From assembly GCA_020852925.1 (NCBI GenBank), contig JADYZU010000013.1, positions 1-64,000 of the forward strand: a stretch of 64,000 nucleotides of DNA, in the 5' to 3' direction. This DNA is from Rubellimicrobium sp. (GTDB taxonomy: Bacteria > Pseudomonadota > Alphaproteobacteria > Rhodobacterales > Rhodobacteraceae). The notes below the pieces were generated by a model. The model was not told the origin of the DNA, did not search any database, and saw nothing but the letters and a program-made list of their open reading frames with translations. Shown here in pieces: positions 42,623 to 51,099 of this stretch. Each line of letters opens with the position of its first letter. Positions within the stretch are counted from its first letter, which is position 1. A program made the translations under genes and the position numbers.

Positions 42623-43503
42623 TCGGTTCTCTGCTTGCGGCCGGTCTGGTCCTGACCACGCCCGTCCTTCTGGCCGCCACGGGCGGGCTGGTGAACCGGC
42701 AGGCCGGCATCGTGAACATCGGGCTCGAGGGCAAGATGCTGCTGGGGGCGCTGGTCGCGGTGACGGTGTCGTCGGCCACCGGAAGCTGGGTTGCCGCGAT
42801 CACCCTGGCCGCGCTGGCGGCGGCGCTGGTGGGCTGGCTCTTTGCGCTGGTCATCACGCGGCTGGAGGCCAACCAGATCATCGCCGGGCTTGGCCTCAAT
42901 GTCCTGCTGGCGGGGGCCATCGGCTTTGCGCTCGCCTGGGTCTGGGGCACGTCGGGGACGTTGCGCCTGCCGGGGGTGGTCACGCTGCCGCGCCCGTTCG
43001 CGGCGCTTGGCGACCTTCCGCTGGCCGGGCCGGTGCTGGCCGCGCTCGATCCGCTGACGATCCTGGCCTGGGCTCTGGTGGCGGCGCTGCCGCTGCTGCT
43101 GTGGCGCACGCGCGCGGGTCTGTGGATCCGCGCCACCGGCAACGCGCCCGAGGTGGTGCGTTCGGTCGGCCTGTCGCCCGCGCGGATCCAGGAGGTCGCC
43201 ACCGCCATCGCCGGCGCCTGTGCCGGGCTGGGGGGCGCGCATCTGGCGCTGGCCGCCATCGGCCTGTTCAACGAGGGGCTGACCGGCGGGCGCGGCTTCA
43301 TCGCGCTGGCGGCCTTCTACTTCGGACGCGACCGCCCCTGGCCCACGGCGGCGGCCTGCCTGCTGTTCGGCCTGCTCGATGCCGCGCAGATCCGTGTGCA
43401 GGCGCTTGGCCTGCCGCCACGCCTCATCGCGATCACGCCCTATCTCATGGTGCTGGTCGTCCTCGTCCTTGCCAGCCGCCGGAACCCGGGAAAGCCCACA
43501 TGA
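42619..43503 (+). CDS. BMP-type ABC transporter permease, second system
   Basis: This 294-aa membrane subunit has the hallmark GIVNIGLEGKM near residue 33 and the conserved ITRLEANQIIAGLGLN segment. The start is the ATG in the ATGA overlap with the previous permease. Its stop overlaps the next hydrolase gene, again as ATGA, tying the enzymes to the transporter in one operon. Confidence 0.88.
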   Translation: MIGSLLAAGLVLTTPVLLAATGGLVNRQAGIVNIGLEGKMLLGALVAVTVSSATGSWVAAITLAALAAALVGWLFALVITRLEANQIIAGLGLNVLLAGAIGFALAWVWGTSGTLRLPGVVTLPRPFAALGDLPLAGPVLAALDPLTILAWALVAALPLLLWRTRAGLWIRATGNAPEVVRSVGLSPARIQEVATAIAGACAGLGGAHLALAAIGLFNEGLTGGRGFIALAAFYFGRDRPWPTAAACLLFGLLDAAQIRVQALGLPPRLIAITPYLMVLVVLVLASRRNPGKPT

Positions 43504-44063
43504 CCGTCCCTGCCATCGCCCTCGTCGTCATCGACATGCAGAATTCCTTCCTGCACCCGGAAGGAGAGAACTTCTGGCCCGGCGCGCAGGCCGTGGTTCC
43601 CCGGGTCGGGCGCCTGATCGCCGCGGCCGAGAGCGCGGGCGCCATCATCGTCCATGTCGCCGACCGCCACCGCGAGGGCTTTGCCGACTGGGAACAGCGG
43701 CGCCTGCCCGAACATTGCGTCACCGGCGGTTTCAACGCCGACTGGTTCGAAGGCTTCGGCCCCCGGGGCCGCGCGCGCGAGATCGAGATCGTCAAGCGGC
43801 GCTATTCGGCCTTCTTCGCCACGGAACTGGCGCTGTTCCTGCGCGAACAGCAGGTGGATTCGGTGGTGATCTGCGGGGTCAAGACCAATGTCTGCGTCCG
43901 CGCCACCGCGCAGGATGCCTTTGCCAACGGCTTTGGCGTGGTGGTGGCGGGCGATGCCACCGCGTCGAACCGCCAGCACCTTGCCGATGCCTCGCTCGAG
44001 GATCTGGGCCGCTACTTCGGCCGCGTCCTTGACACCGACGGGTCCTGCGGGCTGTTCGCATGA
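43500..44063 (+). CDS. Isochorismatase-family cysteine hydrolase, second copy
   Basis: This 187-aa hydrolase has the triad Asp12 (VVIDMQNSF), Lys99 (VKRRYSAFF) and Cys132 (TNVCVRAT). It shares the KRRYSAFF and TN-CVR-T patterns with the protein at 35619 but is shorter at the N-terminus. It overlaps both the upstream permease and the downstream PfkB gene by four bases. An amide bond in the imported compound or its base is the expected target. Confidence 0.86.
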   Translation: MTVPAIALVVIDMQNSFLHPEGENFWPGAQAVVPRVGRLIAAAESAGAIIVHVADRHREGFADWEQRRLPEHCVTGGFNADWFEGFGPRGRAREIEIVKRRYSAFFATELALFLREQQVDSVVICGVKTNVCVRATAQDAFANGFGVVVAGDATASNRQHLADASLEDLGRYFGRVLDTDGSCGLFA

Positions 44064-44890
44064 GCCTGCTTGTCGTCACGGGTTACGCCAGCCTCGACTA
44101 TCCGGTCGATCTGGCCGGTCCCCTGCGCACCGAAGGCACGACCATCGTGCGCCACCGCGATGCGGCCGCCTGGCCGCGGCCCGGCGGCTGTCCGACCTAT
44201 ATCGCCGCCGCGGCGCTGCGCGCGGGCCGGGCGGCCGCGCCCGTCATGTGGATCGGCCGCGGTTCCGAGGGCCGGATCCTGATCGACAGCCTGGCCGCGC
44301 AGGGCGCGCGCACCGACGGAATCGCCGTGGTCGATGCCCCGCGATCACCCGCCGCCATCATGGTCCATCAGCCCGAGGGCGGCACCGCCTGCCTGTTCGA
44401 TCCGGCACTGGGCGGGCAAGAGACCCTCGGGCCCGCGCAGCGCGCCCTGATCGCCGCGGCCAGCCATCTGTGCATTTCGGTCGGCCCGCCGCAGGTGCAG
44501 CGGCAGATCCTCGACCTGTGCCCGGCGGACGCGCGGCTCTACTGGGCGGTGAAGGACGATCCGCAGGCCTTCGGCCCCGATCTGCGCGCCGCCCTGGCCG
44601 CGCGCGCCGATGTCATCTTTCACAACGCCGCCGAACGCCCGCTCGTGGGCCGGACCCGCGCCGTGACCGTGGAAACCCGCGGGCGGCGCGACGTGATCGT
44701 GACCAGCGAAGGGACCGGACGCGGGTTTGCGGTCGATCCGCTGGAGGTGCGCGACGCCACCGGCGCGGGCGATACCTTTGCCGGCGGCTTCATCGCCGCC
44801 GAGATGGGCGGAGCGGACCCCTGGGCCGCGGCACAGGCCGGGATCGCCGCCGCCAGAACGTTCTTGGACAATCGGGAGAAAGAGAGATGA
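44060..44890 (+). CDS. PfkB-family carbohydrate kinase
   Basis: This 276-aa sugar or nucleoside kinase of the ribokinase superfamily has the second signature DATGAGDTFAGGFIAAEMGG near residues 233-252, with the catalytic Asp in GAGD. It is shorter than ribokinase (about 305 aa) and its N-terminal first signature is weak. In this operon it could phosphorylate the sugar released from the nucleoside, or the nucleoside itself. Confidence 0.83.
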   Translation: MSLLVVTGYASLDYPVDLAGPLRTEGTTIVRHRDAAAWPRPGGCPTYIAAAALRAGRAAAPVMWIGRGSEGRILIDSLAAQGARTDGIAVVDAPRSPAAIMVHQPEGGTACLFDPALGGQETLGPAQRALIAAASHLCISVGPPQVQRQILDLCPADARLYWAVKDDPQAFGPDLRAALAARADVIFHNAAERPLVGRTRAVTVETRGRRDVIVTSEGTGRGFAVDPLEVRDATGAGDTFAGGFIAAEMGGADPWAAAQAGIAAARTFLDNREKER

Positions 44891-45624
44891 CGCGCACAGC
44901 CTGGTACATGGGGCATTCCGAGGCGGATGTCGGGGACCGTGCCATCCTGATCGGCGATCCCGACCGCATCGACCGCATCGCGCCCCTGCTCGGGGAGGTC
45001 CGGTTCCTGCCGGTGAAACGCGGGTTGCGCACCATCACCGGCCGGTTCAACGGCCATCGCGTGACCGTTGCGGCCTTTGGCATGGGCGCCCCGATTGCCA
45101 CCATCGTGCTGCACGAACTGGCCCATCTGGGCGTGCGCCGGCTGGTTCGCATCGGCACGGCCATGCATTACCCGCCCGCCCGTCCCGGCGAATTCCTGGT
45201 CTCGGCCACCGGGATTCCGCATGACGGCACCTCGCCCGGCTATGGCGGCACCCCCGGCGTGCCGGTCGCCGCCGATCCGGCGCTGGTCGCGCGCCTTGTC
45301 GCCTCGGTCGAGGCGCGCGGCGCCGTGGCGCGGACCGGCAGCTATGCCACCTTCGACGCCTTCTACCGCGACATGTTCGGCATCGACCCCGAGGGCGCCG
45401 CCCATGCCGCCGCCACGCGCGCGCGCCTGATCGCCGACGGGGTGCTGGCCTCGGACATGGAGACGGCCGCCCTCCTGACCGCGGCGCGCGCACTCGGGGT
45501 GGAGTGCGCCACGCTCTGCCTTGGCACGGTCGATGCGATCACGCAGGAGAAACTTGCCCCCGAACCCCTGGCCGCTGGCGAGGCGCTGCTGTTCGCCGCC
45601 ACGCTGGCCGCCATCGCCGACTGA
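44887..45624 (+). CDS. Nucleoside phosphorylase (uridine phosphorylase-like)
   Basis: This 245-aa enzyme of the PNP/UDP family cleaves a nucleoside with phosphate to base and pentose-1-phosphate. GDPDRIDRIAPLL near residue 22, the phosphate-site region RIGTAMHY near 87-94 and the ribose-binding SDMETAALLTAA near 189-200 are visible. The GTCG motif is altered to GTAM, so the substrate may differ from uridine. It overlaps the kinase by four bases. Confidence 0.84.
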   Translation: MTRTAWYMGHSEADVGDRAILIGDPDRIDRIAPLLGEVRFLPVKRGLRTITGRFNGHRVTVAAFGMGAPIATIVLHELAHLGVRRLVRIGTAMHYPPARPGEFLVSATGIPHDGTSPGYGGTPGVPVAADPALVARLVASVEARGAVARTGSYATFDAFYRDMFGIDPEGAAHAAATRARLIADGVLASDMETAALLTAARALGVECATLCLGTVDAITQEKLAPEPLAAGEALLFAATLAAIAD

Positions 45625-45633
45625 GGAACCCCC

Positions 45634-46404
45634 ATGTCCGACCTGCCCCGCCGCTATCTCCAGACCGTCATCGACCGGCTGACCCTTGTGCAACAGACCC
45701 AGGCCGCCGCCATCGAGGCCGCCGCGGCCGCCTGCGCGCGCAGCATCCTTGACGACAAGCTGGTGTTCACCTTCGGCACCGGCCACGGATCGTTCGCGGC
45801 CCTTGAAATGTATCCGCGCACCGGCACCGTGACCGGCTTCCGTCCCATCGTCGAAAGCACGATGATCTCTTTCCACCATGTCCTTGGCGACGGCGGCGCG
45901 CGGCAATACCGCTTCATCCACGCGCAAGAGGGCTATGGCCGCGCGATCCTGTCGGCGCATCAGACCGATCCCGGCGACACCATGCTGATCTTCTCGCATT
46001 CGGGGCTGAATGCGGTGACGCTCGACATGGCGCTTGCGGCGAAGGAGACCGGCATGACGGTGATCGGCGTCACCTCGCTCCCGCATTCCTCGGTCACGCC
46101 CTCGCGCCACTCCTGCGGCAAGCGCCTGTTCGAGATCGCGGACATCGTCATCGACACGGGCGTGCCCCTTGGCGATGCGGGGATCGGGATCGAGGGAGTG
46201 GACGGGCGCGTGGGCGCCACCTCGACCTCGATCGCCATCGCCATCGGTCAGGCGATCAACGCCGCCACCGCCGGACTGATCGCCGCGGCGGGCCGCGATC
46301 CGCATGTCATGGTCAGCCCGAACACCATCGACAAGGCGACGGCGAACGCACGGAACGACCGCAACTATGCCGAACTCTGGCGCCGGCTGAGGGCACGGGC
46401 ATGA
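45634..46404 (+). CDS. SIS-domain sugar-phosphate isomerase-like protein
   Basis: This 256-aa protein has the pattern of the SIS-domain group related to UPF0309. The phosphosugar-binding site is suggested by FGTGHGSFAALEMY near residue 46 and FSHSGLNAVTLDMALAAKET near 113. In an operon with a phosphorylase and a kinase it could isomerise the pentose phosphate produced. It starts nine bases after the phosphorylase and overlaps the aldehyde dehydrogenase by four. Confidence 0.8.
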   Translation: MSDLPRRYLQTVIDRLTLVQQTQAAAIEAAAAACARSILDDKLVFTFGTGHGSFAALEMYPRTGTVTGFRPIVESTMISFHHVLGDGGARQYRFIHAQEGYGRAILSAHQTDPGDTMLIFSHSGLNAVTLDMALAAKETGMTVIGVTSLPHSSVTPSRHSCGKRLFEIADIVIDTGVPLGDAGIGIEGVDGRVGATSTSIAIAIGQAINAATAGLIAAAGRDPHVMVSPNTIDKATANARNDRNYAELWRRLRARA

Positions 46405-47849
46405 CGGATCGCGGCTTTTTCATCGACGGGCGCTGGGACGCGGCGCCGGGGGCCGAGCGGTTCGACCTGCGCAATCCCGCCACGGGCGAACTCATCGGGC
46501 GCACCGCGCTGGCTTCGGGCGCGGATATCGACCGGGCGGTGCAGGCGGCGGTCAGGGCCGCGCCGGTGCTGGCCGGGACATCGGCGCGGGAACGCGGCGG
46601 CTGGCTTCTGCGGGCGGCCGACCTGCTCGAGGCGCGGGCGGACGACATGGCCCGCCTCCTCACCCGCGAACAGGGCAAGCCGGTGGGCGACAACCTGAAG
46701 GAAATCCTGTTCGGTGCCGAGGTGCTGCGCTACTACGCCGCCGAGGGGCAGCGCGTGAACGGATCGCTGCGCCCGGCTTCGGCGCCGCATGTGCGCAACC
46801 TCGTGTCCTATCATCCGGTGGGCGTCGCCGGGGCCATCGTGCCCTGGAACTATCCGATCGACCTCTATTGCTGGAAGGTCGGCCCGGCCATCGCCGCCGG
46901 CTGTCCGCTGGTGGTGAAATCGCCGCAGGAGACGCCGCTGGCCATCGCCATGCTGGTGGACTGCCTGCACGAGGCCGGGGTGCCGCCGGGCGCCATCGCC
47001 GACCTGCCCGGCCTTGGCCCGGTCGCGGGCGCGGCCCTCGCGGCCCATCCGCAGGTGCGGCTCATCTCGGCCACGGCCTCGATCCCGGCGGGACAGGCGA
47101 TCATGCGGGCGGCGGCCGGCAATCTCAAGCGGCTGAGCCTGGAACTGGGCGGGCATGCGCCCTTCATCGTCATGCCGGGCGCCGACATCGACGAGGCCGC
47201 CCGCGCCTGTCATCGCCGCGCCTTTTCCAACATGGGCCAGATCTGCATCACCGTGAACCGCGTGCTGGTCGCGGCCAGCATCAAGGACGAATTCAGCGCG
47301 GCCCTGGCCGCTCTGGCGCAGGAAACCGTGCTGGGCAACGGGCTTGAGGACGGGGTGGGCTATGGCCCGGTACAGAACCCGTCGGTCATTGCCCGCACCG
47401 AACGCCATATCGGCGACGCGGTGGCAAAGGGCGGGCGCGTGATCGCCGGCGGCGCGCGCGCGACCGGGGGCGATCTGGCCCGCGGCCAGTTCTTTCGCCC
47501 GACCGTGATCGCGGATGCGCCCCTCGACAGCCTGCCGATGAACGAGGAAAGTTTCGGCCCGCTTGTCGCCATGGCCACCTTCCATGACGAGGCCGGCATG
47601 CTGGCGATGGCCAACGCCCTTGAATACGGGCTTGCGGCCTATCTCTATGACAGCGATCTCGAACGGGCCTGGGCCCTGGGCGAGCGCCTCGAATTCGGGG
47701 CGGTGGGGATCAACGTGAACGACACGAGCGAATTGCAGGCCCCCTTCGGCGGCTGGAAGATGAGCGGCTTTGGCCGCGAACTCGGGCCGGAGGGGCTCAT
47801 GGCCTGGCTCGAACCGAAGCACCTGAAGATGCGCGTCAGGCCACGCTAG
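46401..47849 (+). CDS. NAD(P)-dependent aldehyde dehydrogenase
   Basis: This 482-aa member of the succinate-semialdehyde dehydrogenase-like group oxidises an aldehyde to the acid. The catalytic Glu248 (LELGG) and Cys282 (GQICITVNR) are 34 residues apart, as usual. The cofactor-binding VPWNYPIDLYCWKVGPAIAA segment is intact. It is the last gene of the eleven-gene operon starting with the GntR regulator. If the enamidase homologue yields a formyl-dicarboxylate, this enzyme could oxidise it. Confidence 0.9.
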   Translation: MTDRGFFIDGRWDAAPGAERFDLRNPATGELIGRTALASGADIDRAVQAAVRAAPVLAGTSARERGGWLLRAADLLEARADDMARLLTREQGKPVGDNLKEILFGAEVLRYYAAEGQRVNGSLRPASAPHVRNLVSYHPVGVAGAIVPWNYPIDLYCWKVGPAIAAGCPLVVKSPQETPLAIAMLVDCLHEAGVPPGAIADLPGLGPVAGAALAAHPQVRLISATASIPAGQAIMRAAAGNLKRLSLELGGHAPFIVMPGADIDEAARACHRRAFSNMGQICITVNRVLVAASIKDEFSAALAALAQETVLGNGLEDGVGYGPVQNPSVIARTERHIGDAVAKGGRVIAGGARATGGDLARGQFFRPTVIADAPLDSLPMNEESFGPLVAMATFHDEAGMLAMANALEYGLAAYLYDSDLERAWALGERLEFGAVGINVNDTSELQAPFGGWKMSGFGRELGPEGLMAWLEPKHLKMRVRPR

Positions 47850-47850
47850 C

Positions 47851-47870
47851 GCGACGGGCGCCCCGGTCGC
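47851..47870. terminator. Bidirectional hairpin between convergent genes
   Basis: GCGAC (47851-47855) and GTCGC (47866-47870) close over the internal palindrome GGGCGCCC. The element exactly fills the gap between the aldehyde dehydrogenase and the LysR remnant. No T-run is present. Confidence 0.4.
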
Positions 47871-48416
47871 TCAGGCCGGGGCACCGTCCGGCAGGTGCGC
47901 GCCGATCCAGTGCCCGCTGCGGACCAGATCGCGCAGGATCTCGCGCGCAAGGGCAAGGACGGCCGCGACGGCATTGGTCATCGGGCGCCTGACCGAATGG
48001 GCAAGGTGGATCTCGCGGCTGATCGCGGGCCGGGTAATGGCCCGGTTGCGCAGCCGCCCTTCGGCCACATCCGCGGTGATGGCGTGTTCGGGCAGGATCG
48101 AACCGCCCAGACTCTCGGCCACGAGCATCTTGATATTGCTGTAGGAATCCACTTCGATCACCGCGTTCAGCTCAAGCCCGGCCTGTTCGGCCAGACCGTC
48201 CAGCAGATCGCGCAACCCGTGTCCCCTGCCGGGCAGGATCAGCGGCATCGCGGCGATCCGCGCGAAGTCCAGCCCGGTTGCGGGCAAGGGTTCGGGGAAA
48301 GGCAGGGATCCGGGCCGGTTGCCGGCGGCGGCGCCGATGAACTGGAGGTGTTCGTCGATAAAGTAACCGGTGCGGACCGCCGCCTCAGTGGCGGGGCGGG
48401 GCGCGTCGGTCAACAT
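47871..48416 (-). pseudogene. LysR-type regulator remnant (effector domain only)
   Basis: The 181 residues correspond to the C-terminal part of a LysR-type effector-binding domain (the PLILPGRGHGLRDLLDGLAE and NIKMLVAESLGGSILPEHAI segments). The winged-helix DNA-binding domain and about the first 130-140 residues of a normal regulator are missing. No such sequence is found in any frame between the ATG and the divergent gene. A near-perfect LysR-type operator sits only 23 bases upstream, as if a deletion removed the start of the gene up to its promoter. A product from ATG 48416 could still bind ligand but not DNA. Confidence 0.7.
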
Positions 48417-48438
48417 TCCGCGACGAGGCGGATTGGTG

Positions 48439-48455
48439 CATAACCTGATGTTATG
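48439..48455. promoter_or_regulatory. LysR-type operator between the remnant and the mmgE/prpD gene
   Basis: CATAAC (48439-48444) and GTTATG (48450-48455) form a perfect six-base dyad over CTGAT, with a T-N11-A core. Outer GTGC/GCAC bases extend it with a one-base offset. It lies 74-90 bases upstream of the mmgE/prpD start, where a LysR activator would bind. Confidence 0.6.
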
Positions 48456-48528
48456 GCACATCAGCCAAATCGCTATTGGACGCGGGCGCGGGCAGAGGCC
48501 TAACCTGCGGCTGACCCGGGGGCGAGCG

Positions 48529-49887
48529 ATGACCGCGATCACGCAGATTCTGGCGCGGTTCAGCGCCGGCACAAGGACAGGGGACATTCCCGGCCCGGTG
48601 CGCGACCGCGCGCTGGCGCTGCTGACGGATCTGGCCGGATCGGCGATCCGCGCGGCGCGGGACAGTGATTCCAGCGCGTCGATCCTGGCGATGCTTGACC
48701 GGCTGGGCCTTGCGGGGGCGGGGCCGTGCACGGTGTTCGGCCTGTCGCGGCGGTTCGGGGGCGGGGCGGCGGCGCTTCTGAACGGGGCGTTCGGCCATTC
48801 GCTCGACTTCGACGATACCCATGCCGATTCCTCGCTTCATCCCAGCGCGCCGGTCGTGCCTGCGGCCCTTGCCGCGGCCGAACTGGCCGATGCCGGCGGG
48901 CCGGACCTGCTGGCCGCGATCACCGTCGGGTTCGAGGTCTGCTGCCGCATCGGGATGGCGCTGGACCCGACCGCGCATTATGCGCGCGGCTTTCATCCGA
49001 CCGCGACTGCCGGCACCTTTGGCGCGGCCGCGGCGGCGGGGCGACTGTTGGGGCTGGGGCCGGAGGGCATGGAATCGGCCTTTGGCATCGCGGCCAGTCA
49101 GGCCTCGGGATCGCTGCAATTCCTGGAGAACGGTGCCTGGAACAAGCGGTATCAGGTGGGCGAGGCGGCGATGAAGGGGCTGATGGCCGCCACCCTGGCC
49201 GCCGAGGGTTTCCTGGGCGCGCGCGAGGCCCTCGAGGGCACCCACGGCTTTCTGCGCGGCTACAGCGACGGGGTTCAGGCCGACCGCGCCACCGCCGGGC
49301 TGGGCACGACATGGGAGACGATGCGCATCGGCATCAAGCCCTATCCCGCCTGCCGCTATACCCATGCGGCGGTCGAGGGGCTGTTGCGGCTCGGGCGGGC
49401 GCATGGCTGGAGCGGGGATGAGGTTACGGCCGTCACGGTCGGCCTGCACCGCAACGGGATCGCGCTGGTTGGGGCGCCCCTGCCCGACAAGCAGCGCGCG
49501 CGCAGCATCGTCGCGGGGCAGTTCTCGATGCCGTTCGCGGCGGCGGTGGCGCTGTTGCGCGGCGGCTTTGGCTGGGACGACTACGATCTGCTGGGCGATG
49601 CGCGGGCGGAACGTCTGGCCGCGCGGGTCGATGTGGTGCGCGACCCCACCCTCGAGGGGCTGCGCCATCCCTTCGGCGCCACCTTGCGCGTCGAGGCCGC
49701 CGGGGAAACCCACCACCTGCGCATCCCCGATCCCCCGGGCGAGCCCGGGACATTCCCCGATGCCGAGGCGATCGCGCGCAAGTTCCTGGCGCTGACCGGC
49801 CCGGTGGGCAACGGGGGCGGGCCGGACTGGCTGCACCGGTTGTCGGGCCTGGGCAAGGCGCGTTCGGTGCGCGCGCATCTGGGCTGA
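48529..49887 (+). CDS. MmgE/PrpD family protein
   Basis: This 452-aa protein belongs to the family of 2-methylcitrate dehydratase and cis-aconitate decarboxylase. The segments LNGAFGHSLDFDDTH near residue 85 and GFEVCCRIG with HPTATAGTFGAAAAAGRLLG are characteristic. The start at 48529 follows GGGGGCGAG; the frame is open upstream through the promoter. Its place before CoA-transferase, acyl-CoA dehydrogenase, hydratase and lyase genes suggests it handles the free di- or tricarboxylate before CoA activation. Confidence 0.85.
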   Translation: MTAITQILARFSAGTRTGDIPGPVRDRALALLTDLAGSAIRAARDSDSSASILAMLDRLGLAGAGPCTVFGLSRRFGGGAAALLNGAFGHSLDFDDTHADSSLHPSAPVVPAALAAAELADAGGPDLLAAITVGFEVCCRIGMALDPTAHYARGFHPTATAGTFGAAAAAGRLLGLGPEGMESAFGIAASQASGSLQFLENGAWNKRYQVGEAAMKGLMAATLAAEGFLGAREALEGTHGFLRGYSDGVQADRATAGLGTTWETMRIGIKPYPACRYTHAAVEGLLRLGRAHGWSGDEVTAVTVGLHRNGIALVGAPLPDKQRARSIVAGQFSMPFAAAVALLRGGFGWDDYDLLGDARAERLAARVDVVRDPTLEGLRHPFGATLRVEAAGETHHLRIPDPPGEPGTFPDAEAIARKFLALTGPVGNGGGPDWLHRLSGLGKARSVRAHLG

Positions 49888-49932
49888 GGGGCCGACCGGG
49901 CGGCTCGGATCATCAGGATCAGGAGGGCGGGC

Positions 49933-51099
49933 ATGGACAGAACCGGCACAGAGGACGAACATCAGGACATCCGCGAGGCCATCCGCGCGCTTTGCGCCGG
50001 ATTTCCCGACGAATATCACCGCAAGGTCGATCAGGCCCGCGCCTATCCCGAGGAATTCGTCGCGGCGCTGACCCGCGCCGGCTGGATGGCCGCGCTCATC
50101 CCCGAGGAATACGGCGGCTCCGGCCTTGGCCTGACCGAGGCCAGCGTGATCATGGAGGAAATCAACCGCGCGGGCGGCAATTCGGGCGCCTGCCACGGGC
50201 AGATGTACAACATGAACACCCTGATTCGCCATGGATCCGAGGAACAGCGCCGCACCTACCTGCCCCGGATCGCATCGGGGGAATTACGGCTGCAATCCAT
50301 GGGCGTGACCGAACCCACCACCGGCACCGACACCACGAGGATCAAGACCACGGCCGAACGCCGGGGCGACCGCTATGTGATCAACGGGCAGAAGGTCTGG
50401 ATCAGCCGGGTGCAGCATTCCGATCTGATGATCCTGCTGGCCCGCACCACGCCCCTGGCCGAGGTGGCCAAAAGGACCGAGGGCCTGTCGATCTTTCTTG
50501 TCGATGTGAAAGAGGCGATGGCAAAGGGCATGCAGGTCCGCCCGATCCTGAACATGGTCAACCACGAGACGAACGAGCTGTTCTTCGACAATCTCGAGAT
50601 TCCGGCCGAGAACCTCATCGGCGAAGAGGGGCAGGGGTTCAGGTATCTCCTGACCGGGCTGAACGCCGAACGCACGCTGATCGCGGCGGAATGCATCGGG
50701 GACGGCTACTGGTTCATCGACAGGGTGACGAAATACGTGAATGAGCGGGTCGTCTTCGGCCGGCCGATCGGCCAGAATCAGGGGGTGCAGTTCCCCATCG
50801 CCGAAGCCTTCATCGAGGTGCAGGCCGCCGACCTGATGCGCGCCCGGGCCTGCCGCCTGTTCGACGCCGGCAAACCCTGCGGCGCCGAGGCCAACATGGC
50901 GAAATATCTGGCGGCCAAGGCATCCTGGGAGGCGGCGAATGCCTGCCTGCAATTCCACGGCGGCTTCGGCTTTGCCTGCGAATACGACGTGGAGCGCAAG
51001 TTCCGCGAAACCCGGCTCTATCAGGTGGCGCCGATCTCGACCAACCTGATCCTGTCCTATGTCGCCGAGCATCTGCTGGGCATGCCGAGGAGCTATTGA
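49933..51099 (+). CDS. Acyl-CoA dehydrogenase (isovaleryl-type catalytic base position)
   Basis: This 388-aa FAD-dependent dehydrogenase introduces a 2,3 double bond into an acyl-CoA. The substrate-binding LQSMGVTEPTTGTDTTRIKT region and the GGFGFACEYDVERKFRE stretch near the C-terminus are normal. The usual catalytic EGTxEI motif is replaced by APISTNL. Glu246 in GLNAERTLIAAE lies where isovaleryl-CoA dehydrogenase keeps its base, so activity is plausible. The cluster points to a branched dicarboxylyl-CoA such as methylsuccinyl-CoA. Confidence 0.88.
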   Translation: MDRTGTEDEHQDIREAIRALCAGFPDEYHRKVDQARAYPEEFVAALTRAGWMAALIPEEYGGSGLGLTEASVIMEEINRAGGNSGACHGQMYNMNTLIRHGSEEQRRTYLPRIASGELRLQSMGVTEPTTGTDTTRIKTTAERRGDRYVINGQKVWISRVQHSDLMILLARTTPLAEVAKRTEGLSIFLVDVKEAMAKGMQVRPILNMVNHETNELFFDNLEIPAENLIGEEGQGFRYLLTGLNAERTLIAAECIGDGYWFIDRVTKYVNERVVFGRPIGQNQGVQFPIAEAFIEVQAADLMRARACRLFDAGKPCGAEANMAKYLAAKASWEAANACLQFHGGFGFACEYDVERKFRETRLYQVAPISTNLILSYVAEHLLGMPRSY

